Notes under the pieces: generated by a model
Database searches by the model: none
What the model saw: only the letters and a program-made list of their open reading frames with translations
Told to the model about the DNA's origin: nothing
Position numbers and translations under genes: made by a program
In this document: positions 1 to 6,530 of the stretch, one piece after another
Position numbering within the stretch: the stretch's first letter is position 1
How the letters are laid out: every line of letters begins with the position of its first letter
Origin: Verrucomicrobiota bacterium
GTDB taxonomy: Bacteria > Verrucomicrobiota > Verrucomicrobiia > Opitutales > Opitutaceae
Assembly: GCA_016721945.1 (NCBI GenBank)
Contig: JADKHC010000033.1
Span: 1 to 30,006 of the forward strand
Length of the DNA stretch: 30,006 bases
Reading direction: 5' to 3'

Positions 1-714
1 AAGGCCACGTTCGTATTTCTCTGTATCTTTCTCGCTGGCGGTGTCGCTGGCGGTTTTGTCGGTCTGCGGATCGGCCGTGACCAAGCCCTGGCAAAACCAG
101 AACCAATAGCCCAGGCCCAAACTCCGCCGCGTCGCCCGATCGACGAATGGTCGAAACGCCTGAGAAAAGAATTCATCACCCGTCTCGGCATTACACCCGA
201 GCAGGAGGCAAAGATTGACCCGGTTTTCCAAGCCACCCAAGCCGAGCTCCGGATTCATCGCGAACAGTTTTCTGAGCAGATAAATGTAGTCCTGCAGAAG
301 CTGGACAGCCAGCTCATGGCTCTGCTCACCGACGAGCAGAAACCCAAATACGAACTGCTGATAAAGGAACGTCAGGAGCGGAAAAAGAAGATGGAGGCCG
401 AGCGTGGCTTTGGGCATGGCGACCATCGTTCAAAGCCGGACGGCCCTCCGCCGCCGCCACCTTTTGGGGATAAATTTTCACCACCACCGCCTCCTCCGCC
501 GATAACGGCCCGCAGCCATCTGTGTCGGCAGGGCAGTAACGCGTCAGTAGAAGGTGGAGCCCGTTGTCCCAAACGGGCTGGTTTGAGAGGTAACTTCGAT
601 CAAGCCCGATGGGACATCGGGCTCCACCTCCTGCACGCCGCTCCACACTGGAGGTCCTGCTTCAACTACGTCGTTACGCTAAGCCGTAACCATTCAGTTG
701 AGAGCCACAGATGA
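1..714 (+). CDS. Spy/CpxP-like membrane-anchored protein (5' truncated)
   Basis: The frame is open from base 1, so the true start lies outside the window. About 237 residues are visible. An N-terminal hydrophobic, glycine-rich segment (residues 3-24) looks like a signal anchor. A charged helical region follows with two LTxxQ-type motifs, LGITPEQ near residue 63 and LLTDEQKPKY near residue 110, which is the signature of the Spy/CpxP/LTXXQ periplasmic family. These proteins act as chaperone-like or metal/envelope-stress sensors and often sit beside ECF sigma factors, but no such neighbour is visible. Two proline runs follow (near 147-170). The last ~70 residues read through an inverted repeat and look non-homologous, so the tail may be extended by repeat insertion. 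Family assignment is moderate and the role is inferred. Confidence 0.6.
   Translation, partial: KATFVFLCIFLAGGVAGGFVGLRIGRDQALAKPEPIAQAQTPPRRPIDEWSKRLRKEFITRLGITPEQEAKIDPVFQATQAELRIHREQFSEQINVVLQKLDSQLMALLTDEQKPKYELLIKERQERKKKMEAERGFGHGDHRSKPDGPPPPPPFGDKFSPPPPPPPITARSHLCRQGSNASVEGGARCPKRAGLRGNFDQARWDIGLHLLHAAPHWRSCFNYVVTLSRNHSVESHR
552..629. repeat. REP-like inverted repeat pair
   Basis: The left arm at 552-579 starts aggtggagcccg. The right arm at 603-629 is its near-perfect reverse complement, ending cgggctccacct. Each arm also carries its own small palindrome (agcccg/cgggct around a gtccca core). It lies inside the 3' part of the Spy/CpxP-like frame. The structure resembles bacterial REP/BIME elements. 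It is not a terminator, because no T-run follows. Confidence 0.7.
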
Positions 715-860
715 ACACCGATGAGCACAGATAGGGGCTGAAACAACGTCAGGGTTTTGGCGATCTGATCGCTCACTGTCTGGTTAAACAGGAAACTTCT
801 CGCACTGCGTTAAAACAATCCTCCGGGGAATCTGTGTATTTCAGTGTGCATCGGTGGCTC
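702..860. repeat. Imperfect inverted repeat flanking a non-coding segment
   Basis: Arm one (702-733) begins gagccacagatgaacaccga. Arm two (829-860), read on the other strand, begins gagccaccgatgcacactga. The two arms match at most positions and enclose about 95 bases with no convincing gene. Together they fill most of the gap between the first gene and the flavoprotein gene. They look like members of a dispersed non-coding repeat family. Confidence 0.5.
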
Positions 861-969
861 CATTGTATGGATACGGCTAAGAGCAGGGAAATGCCTGTGC
901 AGGAAACACCATGAATGGGTGGCCTTTTCAACGCTTGCGAGCGAGCGGGGGAATTGGTTCGATCCGCGC

Positions 970-1527
970 ATGGCTTCTTCGTTAACCGGCAAGAAAATCG
1001 TCCTCGGTGTGACTGGTTCGATCGCGGCGTATAAAGCCGCTGACCTCGTCAGCCAGCTGCGTAAACGTGGCGCCGAGGTTTTTCCCGTGATGACGACGGC
1101 GGCGCAAAAATTTATCACGCCGCTTACACTCCAGACGCTCGCGCGTAATCCCGTCGCGGCGGATTTGTGGAACGAAGGCAACGGCTGGGAGCCGGGCCAT
1201 GTCGAGCTGGCTGACAAAGCTGACCTGCTGCTCGTTGCACCCGCCACGGCCGATGTGATCGCGCAATTCGCGCACGGGCTTGCGCCGGATTTTCTGAGTT
1301 CGCTTCACCTCGTCTGCCGCGCGCCGGTGCTGATCGCTCCGGCGATGAACGGGAAAATGTGGTTCCATCCGGCGACGGTGGCGAATGTATCCACATTACA
1401 AGCACGCGGCGTCGAGTTCATCGGACCGGAAGAAGGCCTGCTCGCCTGCGGCTACGAAGGCATCGGCCGCCTCTGGCCAGTTGAAGGGATTATCGAGCGG
1501 GTGGAGAAGATACTGGGGAAGGAGTGA
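970..1527 (+). CDS. Phosphopantothenoylcysteine decarboxylase-like flavoprotein (CoaC domain only)
   Basis: This is a 185-residue HFCD-family flavoprotein. It corresponds to the CoaC half of CoaBC, which decarboxylates phosphopantothenoylcysteine in coenzyme A synthesis using FMN. Visible motifs are the N-terminal VTGSIAAYKA, the catalytic-type histidine in GHVEL (H77), PATAD at 91-95, PAMN at 124-127, and the clamp ACGYEG with Cys150. In most relatives the clamp reads ACGDxG, so Tyr replaces Asp here. No CoaB (synthetase) domain follows: the gene stops at the length expected for CoaC alone. I chose the ATG at 970 because the family's first strand (KKIVLGVTG) begins just after it. An upstream in-frame ATG at 844 would add 42 residues encoded by repeat DNA. 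A related flavoprotein decarboxylase such as UbiX or an EpiD type is less likely given PAMN and the clamp. Confidence 0.85.
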   Translation: MASSLTGKKIVLGVTGSIAAYKAADLVSQLRKRGAEVFPVMTTAAQKFITPLTLQTLARNPVAADLWNEGNGWEPGHVELADKADLLLVAPATADVIAQFAHGLAPDFLSSLHLVCRAPVLIAPAMNGKMWFHPATVANVSTLQARGVEFIGPEEGLLACGYEGIGRLWPVEGIIERVEKILGKE

Positions 1528-1583
1528 GCGTACGTCCTTTAATGTGATACTGCATGCGGACCAAAGATCTTTGCTAAATCAAT

Positions 1584-2111
1584 ATGGATAAAATCACGAC
1601 CATTGTATGTGCGCTCGCGATTGGCGGTATTGTATGGTTTTTTGTGGCACCTAAACCCTCCTTGGCGGTTCCTGATCCAATGCCGAAGAGTGAGGAGGAA
1701 GCAGAAGATAAGCTTCCGAAAGGCCCGATTTTGTACGTGGTGGTCGATTTCGATGGAGCCTATGTCGACACGCAGCGGATTGATTTTAGCATCGCGAAGC
1801 AGGTGATTTCAACGCTCGTGCGGGACAGGAAGATTAATACCATGGTTGTATATGGCACCGATCTCGCCCGGCATGGAGATGTTGTCAGTGTCTATACAGG
1901 TATCGAGCCGGGACTCCTGCGGTGGAAAGCGATTTCGTCGCAGACGCTTCCCTCTGGCTCTCGAAAACCTGCAACTGGATTCCTGAAACCACAATGCTGT
2001 CACAGTATTGACGTCGATAATCACGTGGCGCCTGAAGCGGTTGAGGAGCCCGAGGAAGTAAAAGCGATCAGCTCGACGAATGGTGCCAAGCCAGTCTCAG
2101 CGGCACCTTAA
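1584..2111 (+). CDS. Hypothetical membrane-anchored protein
   Basis: I do not recognise this 175-residue protein. It has an N-terminal hydrophobic segment (about residues 5-22, TTIVCALAIGGIVWFF) that would act as a signal anchor. An acidic stretch follows (SEEEAEDK), then a mixed alpha/beta region containing ILYVVVDFDGAYVDTQ and INTMVVYGTDLARHG, which could form a small periplasmic domain. The C-terminal 40 residues are acidic and low in complexity. It begins 56 bases after the flavoprotein gene in the same direction and could be cotranscribed. The hydrophobic/acidic layout and codon use are like the neighbours, so I consider it a real gene without a known function. Confidence 0.55.
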   Translation: MDKITTIVCALAIGGIVWFFVAPKPSLAVPDPMPKSEEEAEDKLPKGPILYVVVDFDGAYVDTQRIDFSIAKQVISTLVRDRKINTMVVYGTDLARHGDVVSVYTGIEPGLLRWKAISSQTLPSGSRKPATGFLKPQCCHSIDVDNHVAPEAVEEPEEVKAISSTNGAKPVSAAP

Positions 2112-2271
2112 ATCAGTGGTACGAGTTTAACCCTAAAGCTCTTATTCATCGGGTTTTTCGATCCTGCATCGCAGGAGGTGATGCGGGTTAATCGCGATGG
2201 TTTGAACGAATCGTCGGTATAAAACTGTGGACACAATTCTCTGTACTGCCTCGGAACTGCCCCGTAGCCAT

Positions 2272-2517
2272 TCACATCTTTGTCTCTGCCAACTTGATCA
2301 GGTAAACATTCCCGTCGCCGTCGCGGGAGCTGGTGAGGAGGATGTAGCTGTCGTCGGGTGAGAAGCGCGGGTGTGGGTGCCAGTATTTTTGCGCGAAGGA
2401 ACTTTCGTGTTTCCACAAGTGGCGGCCGTTGCGTTTCCCTTCGTGCGAAATTGTGGCGAAAAATAGTTGTTGCGGGAGAGGCAGAGCTGCCCACTGTCCG
2501 CCTTGGCCAGGTGCCAT
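2272..2517 (-). pseudogene. Remnant of a TolB/PD40-type beta-propeller protein C-terminus
   Basis: The minus-strand frame encodes about 80 residues. They contain YWHPHPRFSPDDSYILLTSS followed by RDGDGNVYLIKLAE, which matches a PD40/TolB-like blade. The HPHP plus FSPD arrangement recalls the last blade of oligogalacturonate lyase-like proteins. Reading back towards its 5' end, the frame meets a stop at 2578-2580 inside the SRP RNA, so no full gene exists. I read it as a 3' fragment left after deletion. Homology is by eye only. Confidence 0.4.
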
Positions 2518-2600
2518 GCATGGGCAGGCGCGTGAACTCCGCCAGGACCGGAAGGTAGCAACGGCAACGACGTCCTCCTAGTGCCGTGGAGTGCCTGGCC
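2505..2600 (+). ncRNA. ffs: Signal recognition particle RNA, small bacterial (4.5S) type
   Basis: Bases 2541-2563 carry the near-invariant SRP domain IV core: gccagg, then accGGAAggt (a three-pair stem closed by a GGAA tetraloop), then agcaacgg. The preceding gtgaactcc is also typical. The ends ggccagg (2505-2511) and cctggcc (2594-2600) pair perfectly and close a ~96-nt hairpin, the usual size for this class. A T-rich stretch follows (actttatttt), consistent with termination. The RNA binds Ffh to target membrane proteins co-translationally. Its position 205 bases upstream of dnaX matches a known arrangement, for example scr-dnaX in Bacillus subtilis. Confidence 0.93.
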
Positions 2601-2644
2601 ACTTTATTTTCCAGCGAAGAAGGCGAGGAGGGAGGAATTTATGT

Positions 2645-2732
2645 GGAACTCAGGAAATCAGGAACGGAATGAACAGGGGGAATTATTGATGTATCCGTAG
2701 CTCCCCAGTATGTCCCTGATTTCCTGAGTTCC
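2645..2732. repeat. Perfect 18-bp inverted repeat
   Basis: The arms are ggaactcaggaaatcagg (2645-2662) and its exact reverse complement (2715-2732), with a 52-base spacer. It fills part of the gap between the SRP RNA and dnaX. No open frame or T-run suggests a gene or a terminator. It could be a mobile-repeat relic or an mRNA leader structure for dnaX. Confidence 0.65.
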
Positions 2733-2805
2733 CCATAACACATTCCTCATTGGTCCTTTGACTTTTCAGTTGCACACGGCGCGAGCTCGCTTGGACTAGC
2801 GCGCA

Positions 2806-3963
2806 GTGTCTTCCGGTTACCAAGTCATTGCCCGCAAGTGGCGTCCCCAAACCTTCGACGATCTCGTCGGGCAGGACCATGTGGTGCGGACTTTGAAAAA
2901 CGCCATCGGGCGCAACCGCATCGCTCACGCCTATTTGTTCGTCGGGCCTCGTGGCACGGGTAAAACTTCGACGGCGCGTATTTTTGCCAAGGCGCTCAAC
3001 TGCACCGATGGCCCGAACGCAAACTTCGATCCCAACGACCCGGTCGTGAAATCCATCGCCGAAGGTACTTCGATGGACGTGATCGAGATCGACGGCGCAT
3101 CGAATAACTCCGTCGACCAGATCCGCGATTTGCGCGACGACGTCCGCTACGCGCCGACTCAGGGCAAGTTCAAAGTCTACATCATCGACGAAGTGCATAT
3201 GCTCTCGACAGCGGCGTTCAACGCGCTGCTGAAAACGCTCGAGGAGCCGCCACCGCATGTGAAGTTCGTCTTCGCGACGACCGACGTGCAAAAAGTGCTG
3301 CCGACGATCCTGTCGCGTTGCCAACGTTTCGACCTGAAACCGATTTCGCCCGAGCTGATCGTGCAACGGTTGAAGCAGATCGCCGTTGAGGAGAAAATCC
3401 AAGTAACCGACGCCGCGCTCGCCTGCATCGCCCGCATGGCCGACGGCGGTATGCGTGACGCCCAGTCGATCTTCGACCAGATGATTTCGTTCTGCGGGGC
3501 CGAGATCGGCGAGCCCGATGTGCTTGACGTGTATGGATTGGTTGCGGCGGAGAAAATCGCTGCGCTGGCCGGTGCGCTCGCTGCGGGCGATCACCGAGCG
3601 CTCGTCGCGATTGTAGACGAATGCGACCAAAGTGGACGCGATCTCGTGCGCTTGCTCGCTGACCTCCAGGCATTGGTTCGGCAAGCGCTTCTCGACGCGA
3701 TCGCCAAGGGCGGACGCAGCGACCAACTCGGCGGAAATGTGATGACGACCGAGCAGATCACGCGCTTGCTCGACGGACTACGCGAAGGCGAGGGAAGCGT
3801 GAAGCTCGGGCTATCCGAGAAAATCAATTTCGAAGTGACGTTGCTCAAAGCGGTCGAAGCCAGCCGCTCGCGGGCGATCGATAGCTTGATCAAAGAACTG
3901 TCGGCGTTGGCCGATGAGGCACCCGAAAGTGCCGCCGCTGATAGCGAAAAAAAAAAGACCTGA
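2806..3963 (+). CDS. dnaX: DNA polymerase III subunit gamma/tau (zero-frame short form)
   Basis: This is the clamp-loader ATPase, 385 residues in the zero frame from a GTG start. The ARKWRPQTFDDLVGQ N-terminus is diagnostic. Walker A is GPRGTGKTS (47-55), Walker B is YIIDEVHM (D128, E129), and sensor/SRC motifs follow (ILSRCQRFDL). The zinc module is unusual: after Cys66 (ALNC) the three further cysteines normally present before the IEIDGAS segment are absent. The frame covers the ATPase and collar domains. It ends right after a run of ten A (residues E381-K-K-K-T385), the classic place where dnaX genes recode. A second, longer product is likely through the -1 frame. The SRP RNA lies upstream, and the downstream operon begins 150 bases after the long form ends. 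Identity is certain. The product structure depends on slippage. Confidence 0.95.
   Translation: MSSGYQVIARKWRPQTFDDLVGQDHVVRTLKNAIGRNRIAHAYLFVGPRGTGKTSTARIFAKALNCTDGPNANFDPNDPVVKSIAEGTSMDVIEIDGASNNSVDQIRDLRDDVRYAPTQGKFKVYIIDEVHMLSTAAFNALLKTLEEPPPHVKFVFATTDVQKVLPTILSRCQRFDLKPISPELIVQRLKQIAVEEKIQVTDAALACIARMADGGMRDAQSIFDQMISFCGAEIGEPDVLDVYGLVAAEKIAALAGALAAGDHRALVAIVDECDQSGRDLVRLLADLQALVRQALLDAIAKGGRSDQLGGNVMTTEQITRLLDGLREGEGSVKLGLSEKINFEVTLLKAVEASRSRAIDSLIKELSALADEAPESAAADSEKKKT
3947..3957 (+). promoter_or_regulatory. Candidate slippage/frameshift site in dnaX (A10-G)
   Basis: Ten consecutive A (3947-3956) plus G form A AAA AAG in the zero frame at 3951-3957, the same heptamer as the E. coli dnaX frameshift site. 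A -1 slip leads into a 157-codon open frame, whereas the zero frame stops at 3961-3963. A 7-bp stem with a 4-base loop (3977-3983 with 3988-3994) lies 19 bases downstream, further than usual for ribosomal stimulators. The long A-run would also allow transcriptional slippage as in Thermus. A homopolymer sequencing error is the alternative. Confidence 0.6.
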
Positions 3964-4430
3964 TTACGGAGCTTGAGTCGCGACTGATCGCGGCGCTGGA
4001 GGAAAACCAGAAGGCAGAGACAGAAGCAGAAGCCAGAAGCCAGCGGCCTGATGATGGAAGCCTGAAACCGGAAGCCGTAAGCCAGACATCAGAAACCAGA
4101 AGCCAGAAGCCGGAGGTCAAAGCCGAACCAACTGAAGATGCGGGCGAAGACGCCGAGATCGCTACGACGAGCGAATCCGTTGCGTCGAACGAAAACGCGG
4201 CGCCGCCTGCGCCTGATGATGAAGGCTATGTCTGGCCCGAAGGCACCGAGGCTGCGACTGAAGCCGCCGTGCAAAATGGCTCCGCGCCCGAGGTGGTGAC
4301 AGCCCCGCTGCCGTCGTTGGATGAATTGATTCAACGCATTCCGAGCGGAGTGCGCGATACGCTCGATGAACTTTTCCGCGTAAAGTTTGTCTCGGTAAAA
4401 CGAACCAATCCATCATCACTGAAAAGTTAA
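3957..4430 (+). CDS. dnaX: Tau-like C-terminal extension of DnaX (-1 frame)
   Basis: Read in the -1 frame from the A10 site, this gives 157 residues and ends at a TAA at 4428-4430. Joined to the zero-frame part it makes a 541-residue product, in the range of bacterial tau. It begins DLITELESRLIAAL, continues through an acidic Glu/Ala/Ser/Pro-rich linker (about residues 20-100 of the tail), and ends with a compact segment, LDELIQRIPSGVRDTLDELF. Tau tails contact the replicative helicase and the polymerase. The linker is partly encoded by cagaagcc-type repeats. There is no separate start codon in a sensible place. I infer that it is expressed only as a fusion. Confidence 0.7.
   Translation, partial: DLITELESRLIAALEENQKAETEAEARSQRPDDGSLKPEAVSQTSETRSQKPEVKAEPTEDAGEDAEIATTSESVASNENAAPPAPDDEGYVWPEGTEAATEAAVQNGSAPEVVTAPLPSLDELIQRIPSGVRDTLDELFRVKFVSVKRTNPSSLKS
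4006..4113 (+). repeat. Degenerate cagaagcc-type repeat inside the tau linker
   Basis: Units such as cagaagc, cagaagccagaagcc, ggaagcc and gtaagcc recur across ~108 bases of the DnaX long-form linker. They encode the Glu/Ala/Ser/Lys-rich stretch EARSQ...KPEAVSQ. The pattern looks like slipped-strand expansion of a short unit tolerated in a disordered linker. Confidence 0.55.
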
Positions 4431-4583
4431 GGTCGAAAAATGTCTACTATTGTTAGGGCAGATGAGTTTATATCAAGTGGTGGTGGCTTCCGATTCAGAC
4501 TAAACGTTTTCAAACATCAATTTTGCAGCGAATGAAAAAGCCGAACCAGTCACGACCTTTAAAGCGGGCCGAAGGATCTTGAG

Positions 4584-5768
4584 ATGAGCCGTGACCAGCC
4601 GAGATGGGATGTTATGGTTTCCAATGCTGGTAATCGATTGGGCTACAGTCTTCTTCGCAGTCTTGCCCGCAGTGGCTTGAAGGTCGGTCTTGGGGTAGAT
4701 TCCAATTCAGGCATGGGAGTCTATTCGCGGTATTGTGCGGGGAACTACAGACATCCCTCTCATACCCGGGACCCACTCGGGTTTATGGCCGCTCTGGGGG
4801 AAACGATTCACGCTCGGCGTCCCGCCGTCTACATGCCGGCCGATGAAGACGCCTTCGTAGTCGCTGAGCATGGAAATTTGCTGCGAGATTATCCGGTTCG
4901 CACCGTGCTGGCACCGATTGAAACGCTGCGGCGACTGGATGATAAATTCGAGTCACTACAGCTGGCCCAGAGTCTTGGCATTCCGACACCGACAACAATA
5001 AAGCCGACGACTTTGGGAGAAATCGAAGCGTTTGCGCGGGAATACCCCGGACCTTTGGTATTAAAAATCAAACGGTCGTCGGGTGGTCGGGGTGTTTTCG
5101 TGCTCCAGCCTGGGCACCTAAACGAGGGATTGCAGAAGGCTTTTGCACGTTCAGGAAAAGGCTTTGGCGACTTCGTAATTCAAGAATTCGTTCGAGCACC
5201 CGGCTACGCGGTTTCGATGCTCTTTGATCACGGTGTGCCCAAGGCAAGCTTCACCCATCGACGATTGCGCGAGCTGTCGCCACTCGGAGGCCCCAGTACT
5301 TTGCGGCAGAGCATTCGCCAGCCTGCACTCGAAGCTCATGCGGAACGTTTGCTGCGACAAGTCGGTTATCACGGCGTGGCTATGGTTGAGTTCAAGTACG
5401 ACGAAGCTACGGGCAATAACTGGTTCTTAGAGGTAAATCCGCGTTGGTGGGGTTCGCTTGCACTGGCGACCCAATCCGGTGTGGATTTCCCGATGCTCTT
5501 ATACCGGCTGGCCTTAGGCGAAAACCTTCCACCGCAGCCGGATTACAGGGTCGGTGTGACAGTTCGGTGGCTGCTGGGCGATCTCCGGGCCGTCCAAAAC
5601 CAATTTAAATCTACAGGAAGACTGCCGCGATATCGGGATATTTGCCCCAAAGTTGATGGTTATGACGACGCCTTTTTCGATGATCCTTTGGCTCTAGCGG
5701 CTGAGCTAGCTCTGCAATTGAAGAAAGCGATATTCTCTAAGCGAGACCTGCATTCAGGCCCTCGCTAA
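4584..5768 (+). CDS. ATP-grasp family ligase
   Basis: This is a 394-residue ATP-grasp enzyme of the carbamoyl-phosphate-synthase-like group. The family joins a carboxylate to an amine or thiol through an acyl-phosphate. The N-terminal pre-ATP domain (10-110) contains SNAGNRLGYSLLRSLARSG. The ATP-grasp core begins at DKFESLQLAQSLGIPTP (120-136), with ATP-binding lysines in LVLKIKRSSGGRG (161, 163). Mg-binding residues are E269 (MVEF) and E283/N285 (FLEVNPRWWG). FTHRRLRELSPLGG resembles the substrate loop in sugar/peptide-modifying ATP-grasps. It starts the four-gene cluster with a HAD phosphatase 31 bases downstream and two glycosyltransferases, suggesting addition of an amino acid or similar group to a glycan or its precursor. 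The substrate cannot be named from sequence. Confidence 0.85.
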   Translation: MSRDQPRWDVMVSNAGNRLGYSLLRSLARSGLKVGLGVDSNSGMGVYSRYCAGNYRHPSHTRDPLGFMAALGETIHARRPAVYMPADEDAFVVAEHGNLLRDYPVRTVLAPIETLRRLDDKFESLQLAQSLGIPTPTTIKPTTLGEIEAFAREYPGPLVLKIKRSSGGRGVFVLQPGHLNEGLQKAFARSGKGFGDFVIQEFVRAPGYAVSMLFDHGVPKASFTHRRLRELSPLGGPSTLRQSIRQPALEAHAERLLRQVGYHGVAMVEFKYDEATGNNWFLEVNPRWWGSLALATQSGVDFPMLLYRLALGENLPPQPDYRVGVTVRWLLGDLRAVQNQFKSTGRLPRYRDICPKVDGYDDAFFDDPLALAAELALQLKKAIFSKRDLHSGPR

Positions 5769-5799
5769 TGAGTGATCGTGTTCAACTTCAAAAAACCCT

Positions 5800-6522
5800 A
5801 TGAGCCTCGTCCTATTCGATTTCGATGACACGGTGACGATGCTCGATTCCACGCTCCTGCTAGGGGTGTTTGTCGCGAGGAAACGCGCGGCGCGTCATCG
5901 AATTTTGCTGCTGGTTGCGGCGTTGTTGCTCGCCCGATTTCGCCTTGTCTCAAACACGGGGTTAAAGCGCGTGTTCGCGGGGTTAGTGGGCGGACAAACA
6001 GCCAGCCAACTCCAGCTTTTGGCGCGTGAGTTTTATGATGATTGGCTTAACACCATTGCTGATGATGAGATCCTCGATGCATTGCGGATGCACGTGCTCA
6101 ACGGAGATCGCGTCTTCCTCGTCTCGGCTAATTTCGATTGGCTGCTTGAGCCACTGGCCGACCGCTGGTCGCTTGCGGGTGTGATTGCGACTCAAACAGA
6201 ATACCGTGCAGGGGTTTGTACGGGTGGAATTATCGGTACGGCCTGCCATGGCACCGAGAAACTTCGCCGCGTTGTTGACCATTTCGGGGAAGCGACTTTG
6301 GAGCAGGCAATCGCGTACGGGAATAAGGACGATGCTCCGCTGCTTGAGGCGGTGCAAACTGGCTACCTGATCCGCCGCACCAAGCCGTCGTTCCCCATGG
6401 GGTTATTGCGACGGTATTCCCATGTGCTTTCAGGAAAACTCAGCCAAGCCGAACTTTTAGCTGCACCTAAGATCGATCTTTTACCGACTTCGCGTTGTTC
6501 GGTTAAAACCGTGATCACCTGA
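5800..6522 (+). CDS. HAD-IB family phosphatase (phosphoserine phosphatase-like)
   Basis: This is a 240-residue haloacid dehalogenase-type hydrolase. Motif I is DFDDT (nucleophile D7, general acid D9). Motif II is FLVSANFDWLL with S109. Motif III is GTEKLRRVV with K154. Motif IV is AYGNKDDAPLL (D177, D178). A helical cap of about residues 14-100 sits between motifs I and II, as in HAD-IB (PSPase-like) enzymes, and contains a hydrophobic stretch ILLLVAALLLARF that might contact the membrane. It is the second gene of the operon, and the next gene starts 8 bases later. A role in dephosphorylating a sugar, lipid or serine intermediate used by its neighbours is inferred. Confidence 0.85.
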   Translation: MSLVLFDFDDTVTMLDSTLLLGVFVARKRAARHRILLLVAALLLARFRLVSNTGLKRVFAGLVGGQTASQLQLLAREFYDDWLNTIADDEILDALRMHVLNGDRVFLVSANFDWLLEPLADRWSLAGVIATQTEYRAGVCTGGIIGTACHGTEKLRRVVDHFGEATLEQAIAYGNKDDAPLLEAVQTGYLIRRTKPSFPMGLLRRYSHVLSGKLSQAELLAAPKIDLLPTSRCSVKTVIT

Positions 6523-6530
6523 TAAACCCC

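Noticed and set aside
2683..3726. Long minus-strand open frame opposite dnaX
   Set aside because: It is the antisense shadow of a certain gene, is rich in Arg/His, and has no recognisable domain.
4006..4113. CRISPR-like or regulatory repeat reading of the cagaagcc tract
   Set aside because: Units are short, degenerate and in frame with the tau tail, with no spacers.
4440..4535. 31-codon open frame between dnaX and the ATP-grasp gene
   Set aside because: It is short, AT-rich, has no ribosome site and no recognisable feature; chance occurrence is likely.
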